Source of the DNA: Pampus argenteus
Taxonomy: Eukaryota > Chordata > Actinopteri > Scombriformes > Stromateidae
Assembly: GCA_036937835.1 (NCBI GenBank)
Contig: CM072863.1
Coordinates: 12,884,001 to 12,948,000 of the forward strand
DNA length: 64,000 nucleotides
Reading direction: 5' to 3'
Of this stretch, positions 43,506 to 55,600 are shown piece by piece. Positions within the stretch are counted from its first letter, which is position 1; every line of letters begins with the position of its first letter. The translations under genes and the position numbers were made by a program. The notes under the pieces were generated by a model that saw only the letters and a program-made list of their open reading frames with translations, had not been told where the DNA came from and searched no databases.

Positions 43506-46122
43506 TCATTCTGCATCGTCACCATCTTCCTCCTCATCATCATCATCATCATCGTCCTGCATGGATTCTTCCTCACCAGCAAGGTTCTGAAACTCGCCTG
43601 TTTCTGAGTTCCACATACATTTGATCTGCACCTTAAATTCTGCCATCTCAGTACCAAAGAGTTTCTATAGACAAAAAGAGAAGAAAGAAACTGCTATTTC
43701 CAACACAATACTGTATGTCACATTCAACATTTTCTGAAGTGAAAGTCAAGAACCCACCAGAATACGAGCCTGCTCAGGAGTTAGCGTGTCCCCCTCCTTA
43801 CAAACTTCATGGTCCTTCAGCAGAGTCACCACTCCTTGGATAACAAAATATAATAATGTGATCAATTGTCAAATTTATATGAATGAAAACAAAAATGTTT
43901 AAGCTGCCCATATGAACACAAAGAGGTCTTTCTTCAACCTTTTTTGCACTCAAAGATGTTTAATCTTACCTTTCTTGAGGGCAGTGGGGAGGCCTAATTG
44001 CCTCAACTGAGGCTCCATTGAGTGAGGAAACTGTTCCAGAGGTCCCTCATCCAGAGTTATGTCCATCCGTGCCTGGTTGCCTGCCCGCGCATAGTCCATA
44101 TCTTTGAAATTACTGAAAAACCTGAGGACAGAGAACATGATTTTAACAACTTATGAACAAAATCTGGGATATCTCAACAATGTTGCATTAAGTGAAGCCT
44201 TACTTACTCGTGTACGTCATCCTTGGTTTTATTTGTGAATAACACACCCACTTCTCCTCGTAGATGTTTGCTGATCTACATATTAGTAAATGCAATAAAG
44301 ATAATAGAAAGAATAAAGGAATTTAAGTCTTTGCAATAGATTATGGTGATATTTTATGGCTCAACACCACACTTAAGATCTTGTCTACCTTGTGCAAATT
44401 ATCCTTGTATTCATCTGTTTCTCTTTTACCCAAGGCAACCATCATGACTTTATTTTTGCCAAAGAAGAATCTGTGGAGCAGAAATTACAGATTATAGTTA
44501 AAACTGTTTCCTATTACACCTGTAATGGGTTCACAATTTTTCAAGTCTGTTTTGAAACAACAGTCAGGTGACCATATGAACACTGAAAAAGGTTTCCCTC
44601 GCTGTGATCATTCCTCCTGTTTAGCCAAATTGATTTAAATAATACTAAGAAAAAAAAGATCCCAGTGGGGCAAAAGTATTTCATCAGCTACCAACTGTGC
44701 AAGTTCACCCACTTAAAAAGATGAGAGAGGCCTGTAATTTTGATCATAGGTACACTCTAACTATGAAAGACAGAATGGGGGGAAAATCCAGGAAAATCAC
44801 ATTGTAGGATTTTTAATGAGTTTACTGGTAAATTCTTCAGTAAAATAAGCATTTGGTCACCTACAAACAAGCAAGATTTCTGGCTCTCACAGACCTGTAA
44901 CTTCTTATTTAAGAGGCTCCTCTGTCCTCCACCTGTTACCTGTATTAATGGCACGTGTTTGAACTCATTATCAGTATAAAAGACACCTGTCAAACAGTCA
45001 CACTCCAAACTCCACTATGGCCAAGACCAAAGAGCTGTCAAAGGACACCAGAAACATGCTCTAGGGTTGTTTTTCTGCAAAGGGACTAGGACAAATGAAT
45101 GAATGGAGCCATGTATCGTGAGATTTGACTGAAAACCTCCTTCCATCAGCATGGGCATGGCAGGGTCTTTCAGCATGACAATGATCCTAAACACACTGCC
45201 CAGCCACGAAGGAGTGGCTTTGTAAGAAGCTGCTCTAGAGGAGATCTGTATGGAGGAATGAGCCAAAGAACCAGCTACAGTGTGTAAAAAACCTTTTAAC
45301 AGGGAAAAAGGTGAAAGAAACCTCAGGAAGAGCCACAGAGGAGGGATCCCTCTCCCAACTGGTGGCTGACTAAATACTTTTGCCCCAGTGTAAGATGAAT
45401 GAAGCTTCATATTAGCTTCTGATAATCTTTTTAAAAACATTTTGGACACTCGTTACACATTTTTTGGCCTGTTTCAGTGTTCATTTGGTCACCTGACTGT
45501 CTTAACACAGACTTGTGAACCTGTCCTTTTGAATTAACTCGGATGTCAAATCAAAATGCAGATTAAGTCCTGCTTTAATTACCTGCTGTGTTTCCATGCT
45601 GTCCTGATGTCTTTCAGTTTGTTATTCCTCACATTAGCCACAGAGAAAATAAACAAATGCCTGTAGGTGTCCACACATTTTCGTAACTAGAGGGGAAAAA
45701 AACATAGGTGAATTAATTTGAAACAACTTCACTTGTAACACTTGATAACGTCACTTTTGTCTTTTTGAGCATCAGATCAGAGGACAACTCACTTCCTCGA
45801 TTAGTTTCTGTTTGGACTCCAGTCCCTTCTTGGTTGTTTTCGTTAATGAAACTGAAGAAAGAGTTAAAAATCACGTTAGTTATTAAGCTCTGAGTTAAAC
45901 TAATTAATTAATGTAGGTAGTTAGTTAACTGATTCATCTCCCCGTCTGTGTAAACTGCCATTTTCCTCAGAAATAGCGCTGTAAGCTAACAATAGCTTCA
46001 CTTATTTTAGTTTTTAGTTGTCGCGGACAATTAGAAAAAGCTTAATTGCTTACTATGTTTGCACATATTTCAATTCAAACGTATATTTGCTTACTTTTCT
46101 TGTCCCTCTTTGACTTCGGCAT
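43506..46122 (-). CDS. mrto4: MRTO4 (mRNA turnover protein 4 homolog), ribosome assembly factor
   Basis: Eight exons in order: 46095-46122, 45793-45851, 45583-45686, 44389-44470, 44208-44275, 43970-44121, 43758-43834, 43506-43664. All phases agree, giving 242 residues; the human protein is 239. The N-terminus MPKSKRDKK is the conserved basic start. The P0/L10-like domain follows (LRKCVDTYRHLFIFSVANVR, AWKHSRFFFGKNKVMMVAL). Next comes the inserted domain with GPLEQFPHSMEPQLRQLGLP and GDTLTPEQARILKLFG. The acidic tail is about 15 residues, largely Asp. MRTO4 is a nucleolar paralogue of ribosomal P0. It occupies the P0 site on pre-60S particles until P0 replaces it. The gene is complete and intact. 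Intron 3 carries nested transposon relics (44528-45521). Confidence 0.97.
43534..43553 (-). repeat. GAT triplet repeat coding the acidic tail of mrto4
   Basis: On the minus strand a run of GAC/GAT codons encodes seven consecutive Asp before GAGGAAGATGG. It is a coding microsatellite at the protein's C-terminus and is likely length-variable. Confidence 0.85.
44528..45521. mobile_element. Older inverted-repeat element interrupted by a Tc1-like insertion (mrto4 intron 3)
   Basis: The left arm 44528-44592 contains 'cagtcaggtgaccatatgaa' and 'cactgaaa'. The right arm 45468-45521 contains its reverse complement, 'gttcatttggtcacctgact'. Inside the right part, 'gaagcttcatattagcttc' (45408-45430) belongs to the same family by my recollection. 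The two halves flank the Tc1-like relic, so this element was present first. Class unknown; it is a common fish repeat. Confidence 0.55.
44663..45390 (+). mobile_element. Tc1/mariner-like transposon relic, internally deleted
   Basis: The terminal inverted repeats are 'cagtggggcaaaagtatttc' (from 44663) and 'aaatacttttgccccagtg' (to about 45390). About 360 bases of leader end at ATGGCCAAGACCAAAGAGCT (45017), the normal transposase start. The coding body then jumps to late transposase segments (GCFSAKG-like at 45065, 'catgacaatgatcctaaaca' at 45173, and 'gctctagaggagatctgtat' at 45232). The length is about 730 bases against roughly 1.6 kb for intact elements, and there are stops, so it is dead. 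The minus-strand open frame over it (45015-45449) is a shadow. Confidence 0.8.
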
Positions 46123-46156
46123 GGTTTCCTCTCACGATGCCAGAGCAGCAGACGCA

Positions 46157-46162
46157 CACGTG
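46157..46162. promoter_or_regulatory. CACGTG E-box next to the mrto4 start
   Basis: A palindromic canonical E-box 35 bases upstream of the mrto4 ATG. Ribosome-biogenesis genes are established targets of MYC/MAX, which bind this site. Its function here is inferred only from position. Confidence 0.45.
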
Positions 46163-47365
46163 AAGTCAAAGGACCCCAAATGTTTCTGTTAGGTGATGCT
46201 GACCATGTGGTGCCTGAGTAAAAATACAAAAATACTAGTCGCGATTAATTTGTGATTTACTTGCCTATGATAGGTTATTGTATTTGTCATATTTTAGTGG
46301 ATAACAAATTCATTAAAAAAAAGCATTTTCATAGTGTCCTTCTATTCATTTCGCATCAGTGTGTGACATGACAGGATGAAGTAGTCATCTGTCTGAAGAA
46401 ATGTGGGACTACGAAAATGACCTAACAGGGGGCCTAAAATACTGTGCTCAGGACAGTCACGACACAAAATATAATTTATCATTTCAACTTATCCATACAG
46501 GTATATGTTGGCCCTTATGGAAGTGGTCACGTGTCTGTCCAGGTATGCGAGGCTTGGGCCTGTAAGTTATTATATTAATTTTCAAATGTTATGGGACTGA
46601 TCCTGTATCTCTTTCAGAAACAGACAGCATTAAGTGACAGCAGATGTAGACCTACAATACACCCACAGTGATTAATACTGTATATTCAGTTTGTATATGC
46701 TATACATACATACACACACATATGCATATCCTATTTACGTAGGCTTTATAAATACAATCTATAAATACTAAGTACTATATAGAACATGAACATATTGTCC
46801 ATTACAAGGAAAATTAAAATTAGTCTTTGATGTCGATTATAGATAAAATCATAATATAATGGAGTACATTACATTAGGTAGAAAAATACAAGTAGGATCT
46901 CACAAAGTGAGTCTTCATGGACATACTTATTGTGGTGGTAGTTTTAAAGGAGGCCTTGTTTGTTTTGAGAAACAATTCATCTTAAAACAACAGGTCTGAG
47001 CATTATGTGTAAAACAAAATGAATTGCTATAGCCTCTATTAATTAGCCTTATGTTTAAATGCTTTCAGCCAGGATGTGATCCCTCTCGCAGCTATGAGAG
47101 AGGGAGGGGTAGCTGGAGGGATGTGGGAGGGGCTGATGTAGGCGACTTTCCTAGTTTAGGGCTTTGTAACAAGATCCCTGCACACCACCGAGAGGCCGGG
47201 CTCTGACTGCGTCCTGCGTCCTGCCTTCCCACCGCACCACATGGGGACTGGAGAGCGCCTCAGTACCGGGGAATGATAGGCTACAGAAAGAAGGTGGACC
47301 ATTTTTCCTCTGTCGGCTATATGAACCCGCACAGCATCAGCAGCCCCTGACAAAGCAAACACACA

Positions 47366-47372
47366 CAGAGAC

Positions 47373-47411
<39 letters not shown>
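47366..47411 (+). repeat. GA dinucleotide microsatellite in the iffo2 5' leader
   Basis: It begins 'acacagagacagagacag' and runs into an uninterrupted (ga)n tract of about 34 bases, ending at 'gaaagggg'. It lies 360 bases upstream of the iffo2 ATG. Confidence 0.9.
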
Positions 47412-47415
<4 letters not shown>

Positions 47416-47769
47416 GGAGATGAGGGTGACGGGAAGTAATGCAGCTGCTGCTTATTGCGGTCTGCGTCAAATATCTCGCTCCTTCAGAAGATGATGCCCT
47501 CGGTGCATCTTTAAGGACCTTTGGTGTTTATGATTTGCTTGTGAACACCCATGCTACAGGGGTCCATGTTTAGTATCTCGGGGTACAGACCAATGATGAT
47601 GGCCACCTCATCTACAGCCACTCACTCAGCATCTGCATTGTAAGGAGAAACTCATCCTGTGGAAGTGGGACTGTAAAGGAATATGCAGAGATAAAAAAAA
47701 AAAAAACAGCTTTATTTTTGCAACCCATACTGAGCCATAGTTGGATTATTGGTGTTATTGTTTATCAAC

Positions 47770-48233
47770 ATGAGTTCGCTGTTTTTTTCTGATTCTCCGG
47801 CCGGTTCGGGCTGCAATGTCCCGGCCGGGACCAGTGGCCTGCGAAATGACCTGGGCTCCAACATCCATGTGCTGAAAACCCTCAACCTGCGATTCCGCTG
47901 CTTCCTCGCCAAAGTCCATGAACTCGAAAGGAGAAACAAACTACTAGAAACCCGGCTGCAGCAAGCCCTGGAGAGACCGCAGCACCGCACACTCTACACC
48001 CGTGAAGTCGCCGTGCAGACGGACGGTCCCGAGTCGCGGCTGCCGGGCACTATTTGGAGCTTCACCCACGTCCGGAGGCAAGGGGAGCGCTATGAGACGG
48101 TGCACGGACCCGGGGTGACGTGGACGCATCCGGATGGAGTCGGTGTCCAGATAGACACCATTACCCCAGAACTGAGGGCTCTGTATAACGTGCTGGGCAA
48201 AGTCAAGCGGGAGAGAGACGAGTATAAAAGAAG
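47770..48233 (+). CDS. iffo2: iffo2 coding exon 1: head and coil 1A
   Basis: The ATG at 47770 (context aacATGA, weak) is chosen because it is the first Met of the frame shortly before the conserved RNDLGSNIH. An in-frame upstream Met at 47749 would add seven residues (MVLLFIN). The exon ends YKR plus two bases at the gtgagt donor. Confidence 0.85.
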
Positions 48234-51200
48234 GTGAGTAAAGCTCATCATCAACATGACTATAGTGCGCCTGTTGCTGCGTTTGTTGTTAATAACAAGT
48301 TGTAAGTTAGAGTGTTAGTGTCAGGATACCACTGTCTACAGCCACTTAATGTCCTTAAAACAAGTAATATAGTTGATACTGAAATGTACAGAAGCAGATC
48401 ATCTTTATTGTTTTGCAAATATGTATCAGAAATTACAGGGGCCTGAATGCTATTGATCTTATTATTTTCATATCATTATCCAAATTCTGTGGGCCTTCCC
48501 CTTCACCAAACTAGCGGCAGCATCAACAATGAGATTTATACTACATAAAGGAGTCCAGACAAGACATTCATGTATGAAAATGTATTTGTAAACCCTCTAT
48601 AGATGGTATGTAGTTCTTGTAGGATTATTACAGGTATATTAAAGTCATTTCTCAGTCATAGTTTAAACTGCCTTCAAGTTAAATGGTTGATGACATAGAT
48701 GAACTTGTTTAGAAGCCAGGAAGTTGTTCAAATGTGGTGCCACAAGACACAAATCAAGACACAATCGATATTGCCTTAAAAACAGACTTATTTTTGTCAT
48801 GCGTTACATTGTTCATATGTTGGTTGAGAGACTTGAGTGTTCGTCTACTCACCTCGTTGTGATTTCTAACTTATTAGTGTGACTTTTTCTTCCTCTCACA
48901 CGGATGTGACACGCCATATTGTACCTCATTTGATAGTATATATAATTGTTGTGGAGAGATGACAGACATCACAGTGATAGAGTTAAACTTGAGATAGTTT
49001 TCACATGAAAGATACCCGATCTGAGTGAGCACTCAGCATTTGAGTATCACAAAGACATGTATATTGAATTTAGACAACCCTGTTTCTCACGCTCTTCTGA
49101 GGAAATTCCTTTGCATGGCTCAGTCCCCACCAATTGTTCTTCTTCAGACATATTAATTCCTTGAGAGCTCACTGCAGCATCCTGGGCTGACCCACGTCAC
49201 TGCTGGCCTGCTTGGCTGACTACTGGAGGGAAAGGTGCCAAAGCAACGGTCTGCTTCTGTTTGCTGTCATGATTTAAGCAGAGAGGCATTTTAACAGGCC
49301 CCTGTCTGCTCCGTTAGTTTGACTATGACTAAGACTGACTTCCCGGTGAACACACTGACTTAGTGACACGGAATGTGCGTGCTCTCCCAGTCCTCTGGGA
49401 AACTATATATCCTGTCCAGTCATTCCCTGTAACAGGAACATTTCCTTTTTTTGTGCATTTCTGCTTGAGAAGACCCGCGGCAGTGACTGGTACAGCAGCT
49501 ACATTAGTTGCTTAGTTGCTTTTTAATCAGGTTTTTTTTTTTAAATATATCTGATTACTCCACTTGGCACATTTCATGCTTGAAACATAAATTATGTCTA
49601 TGTTGTCGAAATAACCGTTTTTTTTAATGTTGTGTGTAGTCTGGCTGACTTTATGTAGACTGTGGGTATAAGCCTTCCACTATCTGCGTGTTACCGTTTG
49701 CAAAGGCACCGTCGATGCATCCTGGTCTTAGCACCACCCAAGATGACAGTGAGTGGCCAGACCATTCTCCAGCGCTAGCATAGCAGGTGAAGATAGGTCT
49801 GGCAATGTGAGATTATGTTGTGTGTAACAATTTATTCATCATTTATATACTTATAACTACTGTAGGTGGAATGTGTGTATACATGTGTCTATAATAACAC
49901 AAGTATCGAGTGTCAAATACATAAAGAGAGCCTCTTTATATATTATATACCACTAATCATGGTAGTCAATCTCTATCCCTGCCTCTGCCGTTCCTTCTCT
50001 GCCATGAGCTCAATAATTGCATCATAGCTGAGTTTACTGCCCTGTTGTTTTCTCTCTGTCTACCAGTCTAAATCCTCTTTACTAGTCACGTTTCAGCATT
50101 CAGTCCCTGAGCCCCGTCCTGCCATGCCTTTTCTGTTATGTGCTCTTTTGTGTTCAGCCATTCCTTGTGTCCTTCACTCCAACCCCTTCACATCCCCTCC
50201 ACCCCTCCACTCCTCTCTGTCATGTAGACTGCTTTGTAAGGCCTCCCTGTGCTCCCACACAGCCTTGGTGATTTATTAAAGCCTTACGAGTGTGGACACA
50301 CACAGATGGATGACCACCTATCCCAATTCTGATTGGACCACTTGCTTTTGTAGCATGAAGTACTCGGTTGTTTACTTCCTGTTATTTTACTGTACCCCTC
50401 TTCTTGATAAAGAGACTTTTTTCTGAGCCTGAGGCAGAACGGTGTGATTTGTCATAGTTTTTGTTATATTTTGTGAAGTGAATTCAGAGGCTGCTTGAAT
50501 ACATACAACAGTATAATGGAGACAAAGATATTTGCCAGGAACATACAGACAATACAGATATACAGTCTGGTCCCAGAGATGTGAAAGTACATGATTCACA
50601 AATGTGCTTTTAAGATGAAACTCATGACGTTGCCTATTACATTTTAGGATGTTGTTAAGCTCTTGAGTCCTCTTGAGTTAAGCCCTCTAAGTAGCCTTAT
50701 AGTAAAAAAAAAACAAACAAACAAAAAGCACTGTACAAAAAAACTTGTAAACAAACATTAGATAACATTTTATTTTCAGTAACTTTACTGGTTACTTTAC
50801 CTTTTAATTCAAACTCATCTCCCTTTAGAAGAATATGTCAACACCAATCAGTACCTGCTAATGCAAACCTTATAATAACATTTGCAGTTTAAGGCTGAAA
50901 TACTGTATACGCTTTAAAACACTTTACATTTACAAGAGGGATTAATAGAAAATGATTGATACAATAAAATAAGCACGTACTGCATAATACATAAATCATG
51001 AGGTTTAAATTTAAATTGACAGGTTTGCTTTCAGTTCATTTTTGTAAGCGTCATTCTCAGCAACAGAGTCATTTAAGAAAATACAGAAATACAGATCTAA
51101 AGAGCTGTTAATGTCCATCCAGCTAGCATATCCAACCATCCAGAGTTAAAAGCTGTTACAGAAATGACCTTAATCATATTTCCAAATCAGCTGTTCTCCA

Positions 51201-52642
51201 TAATATAATATCCGATTGATAGTGAACAGTCTTGTTCTTTCACAGTTGGATAATTTTGTGGATCTGGAAAATCTCTTTAACTGATTTGGTCCACATGCCT
51301 AACTCATTTATCTGATTTGATAGCTTTCACAACAAAGCCATTTATTCAATTCTTGTTCATAGATGCACACACACACACAGGACACACTGATACAAAGCAT
51401 ATGTCCAACCAGCTAATGTGAGCATCCAGCGTCCAGACACTGTAGTGCTACAATGTCTGGACTGTGAAGTTACATACCTTTTACGCTGACAAATGACGGG
51501 TAAGGTAAATGCGAGTGCCTCATACACACATTTTTAATCCCACTGTTTTACATCACTGTGAAATGTATCACTCAGGGTCAGTGCATTTTGGACAGTAATT
51601 GCCACCAGCAATAGTGCTTAAAAGGCCATGAAAACGGTGGCTGATATTGACGAACAACATCTGATAGTCAGCCACATACTGCATGTTAACTAAGGACAGA
51701 AACTGTGTCTAGCTGCCAATGACAGATACCTTTATGTGACTAATTTGTTTAAACATTACATTTTGGTATAGATAGATAGCTTAAGCCATTATGCAAATTC
51801 ATGCCCAGACAGAAAGATAGGGAGTAAAATACAGCAGTTATACTTACAGTAATATGCAGATATATTTTCAAAGAGCTGTATAAATAAAGATAAGGAACAG
51901 TAAGAACAAAGTAGACAGTGTATATTGCTGTAGTTCACTTAAGTTTATCTTGAATAGCAATGAGCTGAGCTGTGGGATGTTTCTATAGATAGAAAGGAGG
52001 AGATGCAGAGGGCAAAATAATTTACAATGCTTGCTGCAGTCTTTTCTGTAGTGTTAAAGGGCACATCAGCTTGCTAAAACGCAATTGGGATTTGAACCAG
52101 TTCCACAGTTATTGTCACTAATTGGTTGTTTATTCCAGTAGAGGCCAAACAGCTGTCCTGCTGGGTCACATCGTGGGTGATACGGGGCATATATTGAAGC
52201 AGAAAAGTCCCAGTGCCTCCTGGGCATGTTCTTCCTGCATGAATAATTCAAGTACAGCTGAATTTAGCAGTGTGTGGATCAATGCATTGAGGATTCATTG
52301 AAGACATTTTCCCGTGGCTTTGATCTTGCTTCCTGTGCTCTTCTTTTCCTTTCTCTTCAGAAAGAAGGATTCAGGCTCTTCTTAGTAAAGCACTAACTAA
52401 CCACAGGGTGAGATATAGCTGAAGGCTGCATTGTGTTTCATATATCATATTTCCACACAAAAAGCAACAGACTGTGCTGATGAGCTCTTCAGCCTCTCTG
52501 TCTGTCTTTGGTGTTGACCTGCCCTGTGTATAATCCAGGCTGTCTATTCAGGAGAGGGATTTTCTCTAAGCTGTCACCTAGCACCGTGGCTCCAACCTGG
52601 ATGACTTCCTGCTGCTCAGATACGGCAAGAAAGAAAGAAAGA

Positions 52643-52676
<34 letters not shown>

Positions 52677-55600
52677 TCACTAAAACCATTGAGCTCCAGA
52701 TTAGAGTCTGTATTGTTTCACTCTCTCTCTCTTCCTGTCAGGTGTGGGAGCTTTTCTCAAGTTCACAACATGTTTTGGTATATTTCCAGACAAATTGCAG
52801 CTTCTACTATTATTATAGTTAATTTTCATTACATTGACAAAGTATTGATTTTGTAATTATAATCACCATTACAAACCTGGATTGTGCTCTGAAAATGTTA
52901 AATGTTATTCATTTCCACTTATACAGTCCAGGTGCCATAACAGCTCATTAGAGCACCAAATGTGTATTAATCCGCAGCTGAAAAATAGTCCCCAACAAAT
53001 GCACTATTTACTTCTGATTGAGTAGCGTTTGTTAAAACTAGTGCCCAGCTGTTTTAGGAAATTACTGAGCCTTTTTCAAACTGAAACTAGAGGAACACAC
53101 CAGTAGTTGTCTGTGGACACAGACCATTATTAAGACATTATTAAGAACAACTGTGGCAGAAAACTGCAATGAAAAAATATAAAGTAAATGTGGCCTTTTT
53201 TTTAGTGTAGTCAATGGAAGGGACATGTGGGTTCCTTGCACTTTTGTCCTCTCAGTGCTTCTCTCAGGAGCCACTGCTGTGCTGCTGTGGTTGATTATTC
53301 ATGCTTATTGATACAGCTGAGAGCAGTAGCGTGTTGCCATATTTACCGTAAGTACAGAAATTTATTTTTCCTTTGTAAGTGCAGACTACATTGGGAGAGC
53401 ATACCGTAGGTTTGGTTGGTGGATTTGAAAAATCACTGCCACACCTTGCAACAGTTGTGACCTTAAGTGTTGCAGACAGGAGACATAGATTTTATAAGGT
53501 AAGTTAAAAAAACGTGTTACACTAATGGAGAGTTTGGTTTGCTAGTCACCTGTAAACCGATTGCATGCACCATTGCGAAATGGTGTGGTGTGAAAATGTC
53601 ATATCTAATGTCATACATGTGACACAAGAAAGAATGTGTGCAAGTCTCAACAGGTGCATCTTTCTCTGTCCTCTTGTATGCTTGACCTTTAAGCAAACCA
53701 GATCTGTCTGCTGTTTTGAAATCTTAAAGTGCATTAACGTCCTCTGGCAATGTTTTCTTAATGGCTTTTACAACAGTAAAAACTAGTTTTCCTCTTAAAG
53801 GCACAGTGATCTAAACAAAATGAAAGTGTCAACACAAGATCACATTGGTTTATCTTCTACTTAATGTACTAATAACTGAGGAGCTTAGTGTCCTCCCTCA
53901 GAGCTTTGACTTTCTCCTTTACTTGAGCAACAGAACATTAAATAAATGCTTTTTATCAAATTCAAATTACCTGGGGGGACACACATGAACTCTCTGTGGT
54001 ATAAAAAAAAATCCTTAAAAAAAAAGGTTTATTTCAACATTAAATTTCAAACTGTATACACTTTGGCAGCTTTTCCTCACAGATGAGACAAGTAGCAGTC
54101 ACACTAATGCCACAAAACAATCAGTTAGGCATCTATATTTAAAATGTTTATGCTCCAGGTCAGTCTTTCATTTATGTTTAGAGACATTTTTGATTTTGGT
54201 GCCAGGCAGTAAATCAATGTGCTGTTAGTCCTAGCTAAAGTGTTTGTGTTGACAAGATATTTAGGTGCTGCTAAATTTAAAATTGAAAGGACATTTTTTT
54301 AGGGCTTCAATACTTATTTCCATCTTTAATTATCAACTGATCAGTCAATTATTTTCTTGATTAATTATTTGGTTTATAAAATGTCAGAAAATGACCAAGG
54401 GATCACAACAGGAGTCCAAAATCCAAAGATGTTCCTTTTACAATTGTCGAAAACCACACAGCTATTAAAATATTCATTTACAAAGTTGGAACCAATTTAA
54501 ATGATTACTCTTATTAAAATAAAAGACTGGGATGACTGTAGCTCAGGAGGTCATGTGTGTTGTCTGTTAATCGAAGTGTTGGTGGTTCAATCCGCACTTC
54601 TTCACATCTATCAGTCCTGAACCCCGATGCTGGCAGTAGGTCAGTGCCTCCCATGGTTCACCCCAAAAAAAAGCACTAATTACAGTCTATTTACCAAAAT
54701 GTCAAAATGGAAAAAAAGAATAAATCATTGTGAGTGTGGGATGTAATGAAACTGTGGGCTCAGTCTGGCCACAGTACTTAGAGACTTCTTAATAGAGCTG
54801 TCGCAGATTTCCATTTAGTCATGGGATTCATCATGCAGGTGTGTGTACCTAAAGGTTCAAAAAATATTTGTTTAGTGGTAATGTCTCATAACTCTATTAT
54901 GTCTCTCATAATATGATACACACACCCTGTGTGCCACAAGTGAACATCTCTGTCTTTTTTTCTTCTGTAATGGGATGTTACTCCACCCAAACATGGCCTG
55001 GGCATGTAGCCCTCATCAGCGCTCTTATTCTTATGCTCTTACAAGAAATCTCGCAAATCTCAGTATACATTTATCAAGCCCCCCATTATGTGATTGTTAA
55101 AAAGGCTGTTTGACTCTCTTTAGTGAAGTCCTTGTACAAGTTACGCCTTTACTGTCTTTGCGCATTTAGATGTATCTCTAGGTGTACTGTAAGTTAAGCC
55201 AATAGCCAAGGGCTCTGAGCTATTATAAAAGCACTACAATATGGACTGCAGCAAAATAACTACTTAACAGCACAGCAATGTGCTTAGTAGCGTGCGGGGT
55301 GGGGTCAGTTTGCAGTGTGCGACTCAAGATGAAGACTGTGGGGAAAACAGATTTTCTGTCACTATGCTTTGTCACTCTGCTGCAGAATGCACAAATAATC
55401 AATAGATGAATCCTATCCTAATCCTATGTGCATATATATATTTTGTATCCTTATTGCTTTTTAGTGTATTAAGAAGAAAGAGAAAACAGCAATATAAATA
55501 TATATATAGATGTTACTTGTTACATATATATATGTAACTCTTGTTGACAGAAACTCATTTGAACTTTCTGCCAATTCTGCCAGCAGAGACATACAACCGT

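Larger units (their letters stand above)
46123..47769. promoter_or_regulatory. Divergent intergenic region mrto4 / iffo2
   Basis: 1.65 kb between divergent starts. Two CACGTG E-boxes lie at 46157-46162 (35 bases from the mrto4 ATG) and 46528-46533. From about 47080 the sequence becomes GC-richer (gggaggggtagctggaggg and following) and probably includes the iffo2 promoter and 5' leader, with a GA repeat at 47366-47411. Several upstream ATGs precede the iffo2 start. Confidence 0.5.

Noticed and set aside
45015..45449. 144-residue open frame on the minus strand
   Set aside because: It is the antisense of a decayed Tc1-like transposase segment, not a gene.
47156..47470. 104-residue minus-strand frame upstream of iffo2
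   Set aside because: Largely the antisense translation of the GA microsatellite (Ser-Leu repeats).
54539..54610. tRNA gene
   Set aside because: Boxes A and B are present but the acceptor and anticodon stems do not pair and the sequence runs into a SINE-like body; called as a SINE.
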